In this document: positions 55,547-64,000 of the stretch, one piece after another
Numbering within the stretch: the stretch's first letter is position 1
Layout: each line of letters begins with the position of its first letter
Assembly: GCA_024867545.1 (NCBI GenBank)
Contig: JANFNE010000002.1
Coordinates: 124,001-188,000, forward strand
Length of the DNA stretch: 64,000 bases
Direction of reading: 5' to 3'
From: Phytopythium helicoides
Taxonomy: Eukaryota; Oomycota; Peronosporomycetes; Pythiales; Pythiaceae
Notes under the pieces: generated by a model
Seen by the model: only the letters and a program-made list of their open reading frames with translations
Databases searched by the model: none
Told to the model about the DNA's origin: nothing
Translations under genes and position numbers: made by a program

Positions 55547-57271
55547 ATGCTGTCTGTGCGCGACGTTGAGGCCCAAGGTCACGAGCATGGCCGCTTGCGA
55601 GAAGTGAAAAGCGGAGGAAGGTTTCTCGGACGACGGACACTACTTGCTTTCACCACTCTTGTGCTCTCGGCTGCTGCTGCGCTCTGCCTGCTACAAGGCA
55701 CCGAGATCCGCGAACATATCGACGCCCATGTCACTAAGCACCGCATTCTCCGTGAGCTGCAGACGCTGTCGTCGCTCCGCCTGCACTTTGCGCTCAAGCG
55801 CAGCTCCATGTATGTGCATGGCGAGTCTGAGTTCGATGTGTTTGTGAACCAGATCGTGGCCACGAACGACAGTGTCTCGTTCGAGGGCATCTCGTCTTTC
55901 ACAGAGGGTGAAACCATTTATGAATACCTGCTCGTTGACGGAACGGCGTACGCTGTGACACAGACAACAACCGATTCAACCAACACATCAGCAACCTGCT
56001 TGCCCGCAGACGATGTTCCGCCCATTGACGACATCTTGACCGCCATCAACGACGCAACCACCGTGACCAGCAGTGCTACTATCAGTGACGCCACAATCAC
56101 GTCCGAGTGCGCTAGCGGTACGCTCTACCAGCTCTCGTTCTCGGACGACGACTTTGTGCTGTGCTCGACGCTCTCCGGATCTTCGTCGACCGGTTTCAAA
56201 ATCTACGGATCCGATCTCAACATTGAAGTCTACTACGATTCCGAATCCGTGACGGTGACTGCGCCAACTCTGTCGGACGATGAGGCTGCTTCTTGCGAGA
56301 AGGTCAGCACCGGAACGAGTGTTGAGGTATCATCGACCACGACGGCACTGCTGTCTGGTGCTCGTCGCATGCTTACGGAACAGGTCACCGAGGTGTCGAT
56401 GGCGTCGTCAAGCTGCTCGTGCAAGGGAAAGAAGCGACCGTGTGTTTTCTATCACGGCTTTGGGTCGACGAACGAGCTCGGACTTGTGGATACATCGCCC
56501 ACGACGTACTTTGGCGACATTATTCAGGACCACGCTCCATGCTGCTCGTCGATCAAGTACGCAGTGTTCAACACGCGGGACCATGGGTGGACGGAAGATG
56601 CGCTGCAAGAGAAGACGTGCGACGCTGCGTTAGCAGTGAGCTCCACCAGTAACAACTCGACTCGCACCATTAAGGACACGATCATTATCGCTCATTCGAT
56701 GGGAAATTTGATGGTCGCTGGTGCCATTGCCTCGGGCAAGTGCTCGCTGGATTCGTCCTCGTCGTGGGTCGCTGCGAGTGGTCCGTTCAAGGGCAGCATG
56801 GGCTCCAACTTTCTTCAGGACGCGTGCGCGGGATCACTGACCAGTGCCGTGACATCTGTCCTGGACTATCTTGGCAATTGTCCTGCTAACGCAGCACTCG
56901 CCGCTCTTCCATACGAAGGGACGAGCTACAGCTCCACGACTGAGAATGCTCAATATGCAGCCGCACAGACCGTGTACGCCAAGCATGTGACCGCTGCCAT
57001 CTGTAGCAACAGCTACTCCGGCTTGCTCTCGCTGTACCAGCCCGTGTTCTTGCTCGCGGGCTCTGTGATTCCGCACAAGTCGAGCGAGAACGATGGCGTG
57101 GTCGAGTTCCAGAGCTGCGCGGCAGGCCTTGATTCGTCCACCTTTGGTAACTCTTACGACAGCACCAACTACGTCACAGGGCTCAACCACATCGACACGA
57201 CGTTCCGGTACGGCGACGGGCTCTTCAGCAACGCCAAGAAGCCCGTCAAGTGGTTCGAGTGCCTGCTATAG
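55547..57271 (+). CDS. Membrane-anchored alpha/beta-hydrolase family protein, paralog G
   Basis: One exon, 574 aa from the ATG at 55547. A 33 residue cytoplasmic head is followed by the anchor LLAFTTLVLSAAAALCLL, identical to paralog C. The shared domain is LRLHFALKRSSMYVHGESEF. Triad motifs: IIIAHSMGNLMVAGA, ENDGVVEFQSC and LNHIDTTFRYGDGLF; terminal KKPVKWFECLL. The region up to the CSCKGKK block is nearly identical to C, while the hydrolase core is more diverged. As in all members, Cys residues are frequent and evenly placed, which suits an extracellular domain. Confidence 0.78.
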   Translation: MLSVRDVEAQGHEHGRLREVKSGGRFLGRRTLLAFTTLVLSAAAALCLLQGTEIREHIDAHVTKHRILRELQTLSSLRLHFALKRSSMYVHGESEFDVFVNQIVATNDSVSFEGISSFTEGETIYEYLLVDGTAYAVTQTTTDSTNTSATCLPADDVPPIDDILTAINDATTVTSSATISDATITSECASGTLYQLSFSDDDFVLCSTLSGSSSTGFKIYGSDLNIEVYYDSESVTVTAPTLSDDEAASCEKVSTGTSVEVSSTTTALLSGARRMLTEQVTEVSMASSSCSCKGKKRPCVFYHGFGSTNELGLVDTSPTTYFGDIIQDHAPCCSSIKYAVFNTRDHGWTEDALQEKTCDAALAVSSTSNNSTRTIKDTIIIAHSMGNLMVAGAIASGKCSLDSSSSWVAASGPFKGSMGSNFLQDACAGSLTSAVTSVLDYLGNCPANAALAALPYEGTSYSSTTENAQYAAAQTVYAKHVTAAICSNSYSGLLSLYQPVFLLAGSVIPHKSSENDGVVEFQSCAAGLDSSTFGNSYDSTNYVTGLNHIDTTFRYGDGLFSNAKKPVKWFECLL

Positions 57272-57606
57272 GCCGTACGTGCAGGCGGAAACCGCGAGTC
57301 CAATTGTCAAAATGCTTTTGAACAACAAGTACTGCTTCAACCTGTTCTAGCACCAACACTCACAGGCTATGTGCAGTACCGCGACTGCAATAGTTATAAA
57401 TGCATAGCATTACCATGAAATTCTCGAATTTAGTATCAAAAGAAAGATACATCGATTATTTTGAAAGATCTCATGGTACTTGACTATCACTTTAAAAAGC
57501 CCCTACGATACAAAAATGTACCCTCGGCACAGTCGCCTTCTTTCCCCTTTTTCCTCTTGCGTTCACTATACTGTAGCTTCATTTTAGGCGCAACCGAGAC
57601 GTCGCC
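57272..57606. promoter_or_regulatory. Spacer and promoter of the GBP-PH gene with initiator-like TCATTTT
   Basis: 335 bp, AT-rich on its left side. TCATTTT at 57579-57585 preceded by a C/T-rich run and followed 21 bp later by the start codon resembles the oomycete initiator; this would imply a very short 5' UTR. Confidence 0.4.
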
Positions 57607-60231
57607 ATGGCGGCGGCCGATGCGGACGAGCTGGTGCCGTTCTGCACGGCGGCGGGGGCCGAGGGCGCCGAGCTGCGACTGCGGGGCGCGGGCATCGACC
57701 TACTGGAGGGCGCGCGGCTCTCGTCGCGCAAGATCGCGCTGCTGGGCGTGCTGCAGGTCGACGGGGAGGGCGACAGGCGCTTCGCGGGCGAGCGCGGGCT
57801 GTACTTGACGCGCAACACGGTGGGCGTGGCTGAGGCGGATGCCGCGGCGCTGATCTGCGTGCTGAGGGGCGTCGACCTGCGCGCTGAGCCGTTCTGGGGC
57901 TCGCTGCTGGTGCTGCTGTCGTCTCATTTGTTCGTTGCGGCTCCCGGCCCGATCTCGGCGGCGAGCGTGGCGGCGCTGGCGTTCCTGAGCGAGTTCTCCA
58001 AGATTCAGGTGCTTGGGGATGGACTCCCGGACGAAGAGAACACGAGGCTGCTGCAGACGTTTGTGCCGAGACTCACGTGGGTCGCGGTGGACCTCAAGAT
58101 CAAGGAGATGGAAGGCTGCGAGTCGCCAGCCAAGTACTTTGAGCAGAAACTCGCGGCCTTCGCGGCGTCTATCAGCAGCGCCAGCGAGGACGTCGAGGCG
58201 CAGCAGAGCTCGCTGACGCTGACTTCGTTGGCAACGAATCGCGACTGCATCGTGGTCAAGAGCAATACGCTGAGGACTCCAGAGAGCTTTGAGACCGCGC
58301 AGGCTTACACGTCGGCCAAAGTCGTGGCGCACGCGACCGAGAGTAGCGCTGGACTGCAGCCAAAGGCCTTCTTTGGCCGTTTTCTTGATGGCAGCCAGCT
58401 TCTTCATCTTGCTCGGTCGCTTGCACACGCGATCGGGCTTGGACTGTCGCGGAACTCTCCGCTAGTGCTCAAGCGTCTTGTGACGAACGTGCTTGCCAAC
58501 TACTGGAAGCTGCTGGTAGCGTCGGCGTACGAAAAGTACTGCGACGAGATGCACGCGCGCCTCACAGTGTACGAGCACGAGCCTATCACAGGCGAGTACC
58601 TCATTGATGTGACCGAGCGCAAGTTGAACAAGGTTCGGGCGAACGAAAACCAGGCTGTCGGGAGCGTCGTCAACGCCGGTCAGGGCAATTTCTCTGTGTT
58701 CGATGAGTTTGGCAATCTCAAGCGCCAGACGCAGTCTTCCAGCGACTCAGAATCAAATCCTGGGTCAAGCACACCATCCCCTTCACTCAACACGGGTCTC
58801 TTCAGTTTCCTGAAGAACCGAGCTGGGCGAGCATTCACCAAGCAGTTTTCGCTGTTTCCCCCGACACCTCCGAGCCGCAAATCGACTCCGGCTGGCTCGA
58901 CAGAGCTTGGACAAATCGCAGAGGACGATTCCTCGGATGATGAAGATGACGGCATCGTTTTGACAAATCGCAAGTTCACAATCCCGGCCGAGACGCCGGA
59001 CGAGACGCTTTCCAAAGTCACATCCAGGATCAAGAGCTACTCCGTTCCGCTTGAATATGTAAACACTCCAAGCGAAGCCATGCCAGTGGACTCCAGCGCG
59101 CTCGAGCAAATTCATTCAGAGGCACTAGCAAAGGCCATGAAGCTCCTGACGCCATTTCTCGTCGATTTGAAATGTCCGTCAACGTATGCGATTGCTTCGG
59201 AGTTGTCTTGTCCTTTGGATTTTCATCGCGGTACGAAGAAGCTTCGTGGCCGCATTAACAAAGTGCGAACACGGTTCGAGCGCGCGAATGACGTGGGCTC
59301 AGCCATATTTTGTGCGGAGCTGTTGAAGTACCTACACTCTGTCGTGATTCGTAAGAGCGAGACGGACAACGAGGCAGCACAACAGCGGGAGCAGCGCAGA
59401 GCCAAGGGTGCTCCTGGATCGGCCCCACCGTTGAACAAGCTCCCTCTCGAGCTTCTGACTTACAAAGCAAACTTGGAGGCCATGATTTCCCAATACAACT
59501 TCATCGCCCGCGGACCGAGCGCGACGAAAATTCTGATCGGATTTTTCCAGGGGCCTGTTCGCCAGCGCCTACTTCGCCTCGCACAGCACGAGTATGACCG
59601 TTTTGCCCATGCGTGCGATGAGAAATTGGAATCCGTGACAGCTCTTGAGGACTCGTTGAGTGACAAGCAGCGCCAGGTCACGCAGATCACAAACACGACG
59701 GCGGAATGGAGCCGCCAAGAGGCAGAGGCAATTGCCGATGTCGAGCGAGCGCATAACGAGCTGGCGAACAAGTTGCGTGCTGAGATTGAAGCCGCGTCGA
59801 GTCGTGTGGAGCGTGCTCTCGAGGACCAGCAAGCGCTGTACCAGAGCACAATGCATGCTACGCGCCGCACTATCAACACGATCGATAAGGTCGCAGAGAA
59901 AAGCCGCGTGGTGTCGGGCTACCTTGAGCGATATGAAAAGGGTCACATGTTTACGAAGAGTTGGCGCCAGTACTTCTACGTGCTGGATCACGCCACGTTG
60001 ACGTGCTATCAGTCCAAGAGCGCGTACGAGGAGCGCGGTTCACCCTGCGAGAGACCGATAGTTCTTTCGGGCTACCGAGTGGAAAAGAGCCGCACGGATG
60101 AACTCAAAATCAAGTTGCTGCCACCTGAGGCTGGGCGTGCGGGTATGCTTCGATTCCGCGCGCCTGCAAGTGTGGGTCGCGAAACGTGGTTGAAGCGATT
60201 TGTGGACGCGACCCAGCTTTCAGCGCGATAA
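57607..60231 (+). CDS. Guanylate-binding-protein-like protein with degenerate GTPase domain and C-terminal PH domain
   Basis: One exon, 874 aa. Residues 20-190 follow the fold of the GBP large GTPase domain: ALLGVLQVDGEGDRRFAG stands where the P-loop GLYRTGKSYLMNKLAG lies, CVLRGVDL in place of DTEGLGD, LLVLLSSHLFV matches LAVLLSSTFVYN, and FVPRLTWVAVDLKI matches FFPDFVWTLRDFSLD. The GK[ST], DTEG and TLRD nucleotide motifs are thus lost, so GTP binding is unlikely. The middle (about 250-750) is helical like the GBP C-terminal domain, broken by an acidic low-complexity insert (about 380-450). A PH domain fills about residues 776-874 (MFTKSWRQYFYVLD to ETWLKRFVDATQL). It probably binds phosphoinositide membranes as a scaffold. 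The call rests on alignment by eye. Confidence 0.68.
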   Translation: MAAADADELVPFCTAAGAEGAELRLRGAGIDLLEGARLSSRKIALLGVLQVDGEGDRRFAGERGLYLTRNTVGVAEADAAALICVLRGVDLRAEPFWGSLLVLLSSHLFVAAPGPISAASVAALAFLSEFSKIQVLGDGLPDEENTRLLQTFVPRLTWVAVDLKIKEMEGCESPAKYFEQKLAAFAASISSASEDVEAQQSSLTLTSLATNRDCIVVKSNTLRTPESFETAQAYTSAKVVAHATESSAGLQPKAFFGRFLDGSQLLHLARSLAHAIGLGLSRNSPLVLKRLVTNVLANYWKLLVASAYEKYCDEMHARLTVYEHEPITGEYLIDVTERKLNKVRANENQAVGSVVNAGQGNFSVFDEFGNLKRQTQSSSDSESNPGSSTPSPSLNTGLFSFLKNRAGRAFTKQFSLFPPTPPSRKSTPAGSTELGQIAEDDSSDDEDDGIVLTNRKFTIPAETPDETLSKVTSRIKSYSVPLEYVNTPSEAMPVDSSALEQIHSEALAKAMKLLTPFLVDLKCPSTYAIASELSCPLDFHRGTKKLRGRINKVRTRFERANDVGSAIFCAELLKYLHSVVIRKSETDNEAAQQREQRRAKGAPGSAPPLNKLPLELLTYKANLEAMISQYNFIARGPSATKILIGFFQGPVRQRLLRLAQHEYDRFAHACDEKLESVTALEDSLSDKQRQVTQITNTTAEWSRQEAEAIADVERAHNELANKLRAEIEAASSRVERALEDQQALYQSTMHATRRTINTIDKVAEKSRVVSGYLERYEKGHMFTKSWRQYFYVLDHATLTCYQSKSAYEERGSPCERPIVLSGYRVEKSRTDELKIKLLPPEAGRAGMLRFRAPASVGRETWLKRFVDATQLSAR

Positions 60232-60326
60232 TGTGTTGGCGAAAAGTTGAATACAGCCATTTTCGGCTCGTATGGCGTGCTAAACCCAAAGGAGTCGTGT
60301 TTGTTGTTGCGTTTCGTAAAATGTTG

Positions 60327-61726
60327 CTAGCGCCATCGTAGCGGCTGACCCAGTGACGCAAGGAACGGGTCATCTTCAATCTTGAAGGGTTCGTCCGCCT
60401 TGAATCGAGACGGCGGCCACGGTCGCTCTAAGTCATCTTCGTTTCCAGTCTTCTGAGCGCCTCTGCTGGCCTGGTCTTCCACGGTGCAACCATCTTTCGT
60501 CTCCTCACATTGTGGCTTCCAGCCACCAGAAAACGAAAACAGCGGATTGCTAGGTCCATCAACCATAAACTCATGCGCAAGTGCCTGAAGACGTCCATCA
60601 ACTTTCAACCAACACAGATGACACCGAGAATCTCTCACCTCACGTGCGCTTGGTCGCCGCTTGGGGTTGAGAGCCAGCAGCTTGTCAAGCAGATCGACAG
60701 CGCTTACAGGTGCGTCTGGGAACAATTTCGAAAGAGAGAGCGGCTCGTACTCTGGAAAGCACACCTTGCCGTAGTCTGGCAGCTCTTTGACCTCCTGCAG
60801 CAGTTCACAACAAGCTTCACCAACTCCTCAGGCAGCCCTAGCAGTTCGAGAAAACGCACCGGCCAATCTCGCTGGGGATGCCCACGGACTTGAAGCACAC
60901 GGTGCAGCTGGTCGAGGTCGTTAGCTCCCGGAAAGAGTGGCACAGGCGTCAATAGCTCGGCCAATATAGCTCCCACGCCCCACATGTCGACGCCTGAATC
61001 GTAGTGACGCGCACCAAGCAGCAGCTCTGGTGCACGGTACCATCTCGTGGCCACTTGGTGCGAGAGTTTCCTCTGAGAGACCGTTGCTAGCCCGAAATCA
61101 CTCAGCTTGAGCTCCCCGCGAGCCGACACGAGCACGTTCCCCGGCTTGATGTCCTGCAGGTCGGATAGTCAGCTTTGGACGCTGTCGGTATGTTCCTAAT
61201 TGGAATGGAAACGAACACGATGGAGAATTCCGTGCTCGTGGCAGTGGGCTAGCGCTAGCAGCAGCATTCGCAGCAGCCCACGCGCGTCCGCCAGCGTTAC
61301 CGCCCCATCGCATTTCCTCAAGATCTGCAGACTTGCTGGTTATTACCCCCAACGCCCATGCATCACATCGTGGAGAAAAAGCTCACCGTGAAGAGGTCGC
61401 AAGGCACGAGCTCGAGCACGAGCACCACGCTCGAGCCATCCGGCACCACGTCCAGCAGCTCCACGATCTGTTCGTGGCGATTGTTACCGTTGGCATCATC
61501 GCATCTAAAAACGAAGAAGACGCACGTTGGGGTGGCGGAGCTGGCGCAGTGCCTCGAGCTCCTGGAAGAGAGCTGCCGGCAGAACGCGCAGAGAGTCGTC
61601 CGGAGGCACGCGGAGACGCTTGGCGGCTGCGATGAGCCCCGAGTGGCGCTCTCGGACACGAAATACCTCCCCGAACGCTCCCTGGCCGATGCGGTTGAGC
61701 ACTTCGTAGCGGTCGTCTAGCGGCAT
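60327..61726 (-). CDS. CDK20: CDK20/CCRK-like cyclin-dependent protein kinase
   Basis: Six exons on the minus strand: 61726-61526, 61467-61387, 61324-61217, 61153-60860, 60794-60639 and 60584-60327, giving 365 aa. Kinase motifs: GQGAFGEV (14-21), Lys36 in AAAKRL, HRDIKPGN (129-136), DFG (149-151) and ATRWYRAPE. CDK20-specific matches are LLLGARHYDSGVDMWGVGAI, PLFPGANDLDQL and LPDYGKVCF. The T-loop residue equal to human Thr161 is Ser161 (KLSHQVATRW). In animals and algae this kinase controls cilium/flagellum length and cell-cycle entry; a flagellar role in zoospores is an inference. The last intron (54 bp) is in frame and stop-free. The C-terminal ~75 residues are non-kinase and variable. Confidence 0.88.
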
Positions 61727-61870
61727 TTTGGGATGGTGAAGCGACGCGATCGGAATTGGAAATGGAAACACGACACAAATGCGCAGGGAATCTTAGAAAA
61801 TGAAAATGCCAACGGCCTAATGCAACTGCGCTGATTGCGATCAGCGCTTGAAGGAAGCAAGCCACCCTCA

Positions 61871-63337
61871 CTAGTGGTTGTTCTTCCAGACCAGATACCG
61901 CGTGTCGCCGAGCTTGCGCGGACTCAGCTTGTGCTTGGCGAAGAACAGGATCGCCAGCACCATGCAGAGCGCGCCGACGACGATGTATGCGATACCCAGG
62001 AACGGGTTGCGGCCGCCGAACCACGACGTCGTCGAGATCACGAGTGACTTCTTGCCGTCGAACGTGTTCACTACGAAGTCTGGAAGATGCAGAGTGCAGG
62101 GTTAGCAATCCAAAGGGACAGTTCGATCTACCTACACAGCAAACGTACTGCTCGAGACAAGGAACTGGAGCTTGGTGCCAGCAGGCAGGTCCGTCTCAAT
62201 GCGACCGTAGAGCTTGCGGAAACTCGGCAGACCGGCCGTGCGCATCCAAACAATGAAGTGCTCGTCCTGCACGCCGTACGCCGGTGCGTCCGTGGTCCAG
62301 GCCGTCACGTTCGCGATCGCAGGCTGACCAGTGTACATGGGGATGACGAAGCGGTACCGCGGGTTCTGCCACATGTACAGGCTCGTGTCGACGAGATCCG
62401 CCTCGGGGATGTTCTTGAACTTGGTATCAATGTCCGACTTCCACGCAATGTCCGTCTGGTCCATCAGGTTCACGACCTTGGTGTCTGTGCTGGCGTACGA
62501 GTCATCCTGGTAGTATGTCGTGCCGTCGGTCGTGATGCTGTTGATCCAGAAGATGTCTGCATGGGCGAGCATACGCGTAAGAGCCTGCACATGACACCCC
62601 AGTCCAAAGCCCACGTACCGTTGAACAGACTGTTGGCAATGAGACCGCACGGATTCAGTGCGTAGGTCACGCTCGTGTCGTCATTGATGGGCTCGTCGGA
62701 GGTCGAGTTCCATTTGGTCGTGTTGGTGATGTCGGTGAGCGGCGAGCAGTCGCTGGTACTGGCGGACGCGTCGCCGCGGAGCTGCGCGTCGCTGCGCGAC
62801 TGCACGTAGCGGCGGTGGTTCTGGTAAAAGTTGTCGAGCTGGTAGTAGACGTACACGGGTGCAGTCATGTCCTTCTCGATCTCGAACGTGATGAGGCAGC
62901 CGTGGGTCGACACGTTGAACTGGTCTCCGTCCACCTCCTCGTCCAGGAAGCAGCCGTTCCCAAGCTGCTCGACGTTCGACGCCGATGTGTTGGTGTTCTG
63001 TCCGTCATACTGCACCGAGTACTCGACCACCTGCTCGCACGGTCCACCGTCAGCGCCGTCCCCCTCCACCACCTCTCGTGCACTTTCCAGCGCTCACTCA
63101 CATCCTGCGACGCCGTGTGCAGTATGATGCCGATGGGGATGAAGATGAGTCCCACGACCGCGAAGGTGCCGATGACCCAGTTGGGCGTCAGGATGGGCTG
63201 CCACGCCTTGAGCTTCTGCTGCTTGAACGGCGTGTCTGCAGTTCCACGCAACTCGCGCTGTTAGTTCGCTCGCTCCTCCGCCTCGTCCACCGCCGCCACC
63301 CCCACGCACCCTCGGGCTTCCTCGACTTCTCCTCCAT
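61871..63337 (-). CDS. CDC50/LEM3 family protein, beta subunit of P4-ATPase flippase
   Basis: Five exons on the minus strand: 63337-63310, 63235-63102, 63030-62619, 62556-62149 and 62079-61871, giving 396 aa. Family marks: [19 protein letters not shown] at the start, first membrane segment [19 protein letters not shown], the Cys sites in [18 protein letters not shown] and [59 protein letters not shown], and the second membrane segment ending before a basic tail. CDC50 proteins bind P4-ATPases, escort them from the ER and are needed for phospholipid flipping at Golgi and plasma membrane. The first exon encodes only nine residues plus one base and is assigned from its ATG, phase and donor. Confidence 0.9.
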
Positions 63338-63934
63338 GACGACGAGGCTGCAAATCCTGTAGCAACGCGCGCGCTCGGCGGGGGTTCGCGCTCTGAAGAG
63401 GAACGCAGCGGCACCGTCGGGGGTTTCGGCGCGGTGGAAAGTGGCGGCCCGTTCGCCTGATCGCCAGGCTATTTCGGCGCCGCAATCACCAGGCGCTGGC
63501 TCGCGTGGTGAACGCTTATGGACGCGGATTGGACGAAATGAGAGGCGTGATCGGGTTGTGGAGTGTTTGATTGGACGAAAATAGACGGAGAAATGTGAAC
63601 CCTACCCGCACATGAGGGAGGGAGGCACACTATGTTGGCGGAGTGTATGAGTTTAAGCAGGTGATTTGGATTGTGAAATGGGGAATGGATGAATTATATA
63701 TACATGTGAAATGCGTTGACGAAGGGAATGGATAGATGCGACACCCATGCACTGTATCCCACAAGTCAAGCCATGATTTTTGTCAGCTTGAAAGGCAAGC
63801 GGAGTCAACGATGGACTTGGTGAGGCGACGTGGTCGAGGTGAGATGGGAGCTTTTCAAGAGGTCGACGGGTTTGTAAATGGCTCCAAAGATACATTTTTC
63901 CTTCAAGTGGTGACGTGCCTTGGCACTGGCATCC
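63338..63934. other. Intergenic region at the right end
   Basis: 597 bp upstream of the CDC50 gene, GC-rich near 63370-63500 and AT-richer further right. No gene is supported. Confidence 0.4.
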
Positions 63935-64000
63935 ATGATTCCTAGCGGTGAGTCGAGTATGGATATCAATCCGAACATGATCAAAGCCGACGAGAAAAAG
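63935..64000 (+). CDS. Possible 5' end of a gene cut by the window edge
   Basis: An ATG at 63935 opens a frame that stays open for 22 codons to the window end (MIPSGESSMDINPNMIKADE...). The peptide is hydrophilic and plausible, and a second ATG at 63959 could serve. Too short to recognise a family. A GTGAGT at 63948 could also make it a tiny first exon. Confidence 0.25.
   Translation, partial: MIPSGESSMDINPNMIKADEKK

Overview
This 64 kb window looks like a gene-dense euchromatic block from an oomycete (stramenopile) nuclear genome, probably in the Phytophthora/Pythium group. The reasons are the short introns (mostly 54-105 bp) with clean GT-AG borders, intergenic distances of 50-500 bp, stop-codon-rich GC-balanced spacers, TCATTTC-type initiator elements, an oomycete-style bZIP factor, a full-size PDR transporter, and ciliary-type proteins expected in a zoospore-forming organism. 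Coordinates and splice junctions were worked out by hand from the sequence. Protein names come from recognised motifs and family knowledge, not from a database search.

Layout, left to right: a PDR-type ABC transporter (524-4690); a SAPS-domain phosphatase regulator (5500-8073); a DDX42-like helicase (minus) head-to-head with LSM6 (plus), two spliceosomal genes sharing a 108 bp promoter; a FAN/NSMAF-like BEACH-WD40 protein; TRAPPC3; an EF-hand/WD40 protein of the WDR49/CFAP337 type with one in-frame TAG; NAT9 head-to-head with an EVI5-like RabGAP; then a Fanzor (eukaryotic TnpB-like, RuvC, putatively RNA-guided nuclease) inserted between two convergent host genes; a BFR1-like coiled-coil protein; a 1.9 kb repeat-bearing gap; an LRR-like hypothetical; a bZIP factor; nicotinate phosphoribosyltransferase; and TMEM18.

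From 39250 to 57271 the window holds an expanded family: seven intronless genes (three minus, then four plus) for secreted or membrane-anchored alpha/beta-hydrolase (lipase-fold) proteins with an intact Ser-Asp-His triad and an almost invariant C-terminal KWFECLL. Long near-identical tracts next to diverged ends point to recent duplication and gene conversion. The right end carries a guanylate-binding-protein-like PH protein that has lost its GTPase motifs, a CDK20/CCRK-like kinase, a CDC50 flippase subunit, and the possible first codons of one more gene.

The most notable items are the Fanzor locus with its downstream hairpin-rich segment (candidate guide RNA), the seven-gene hydrolase cluster, and the pseudo-GTPase GBP-PH protein. 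No rRNA or tRNA genes, CRISPR arrays or complete LTR elements were recognised.
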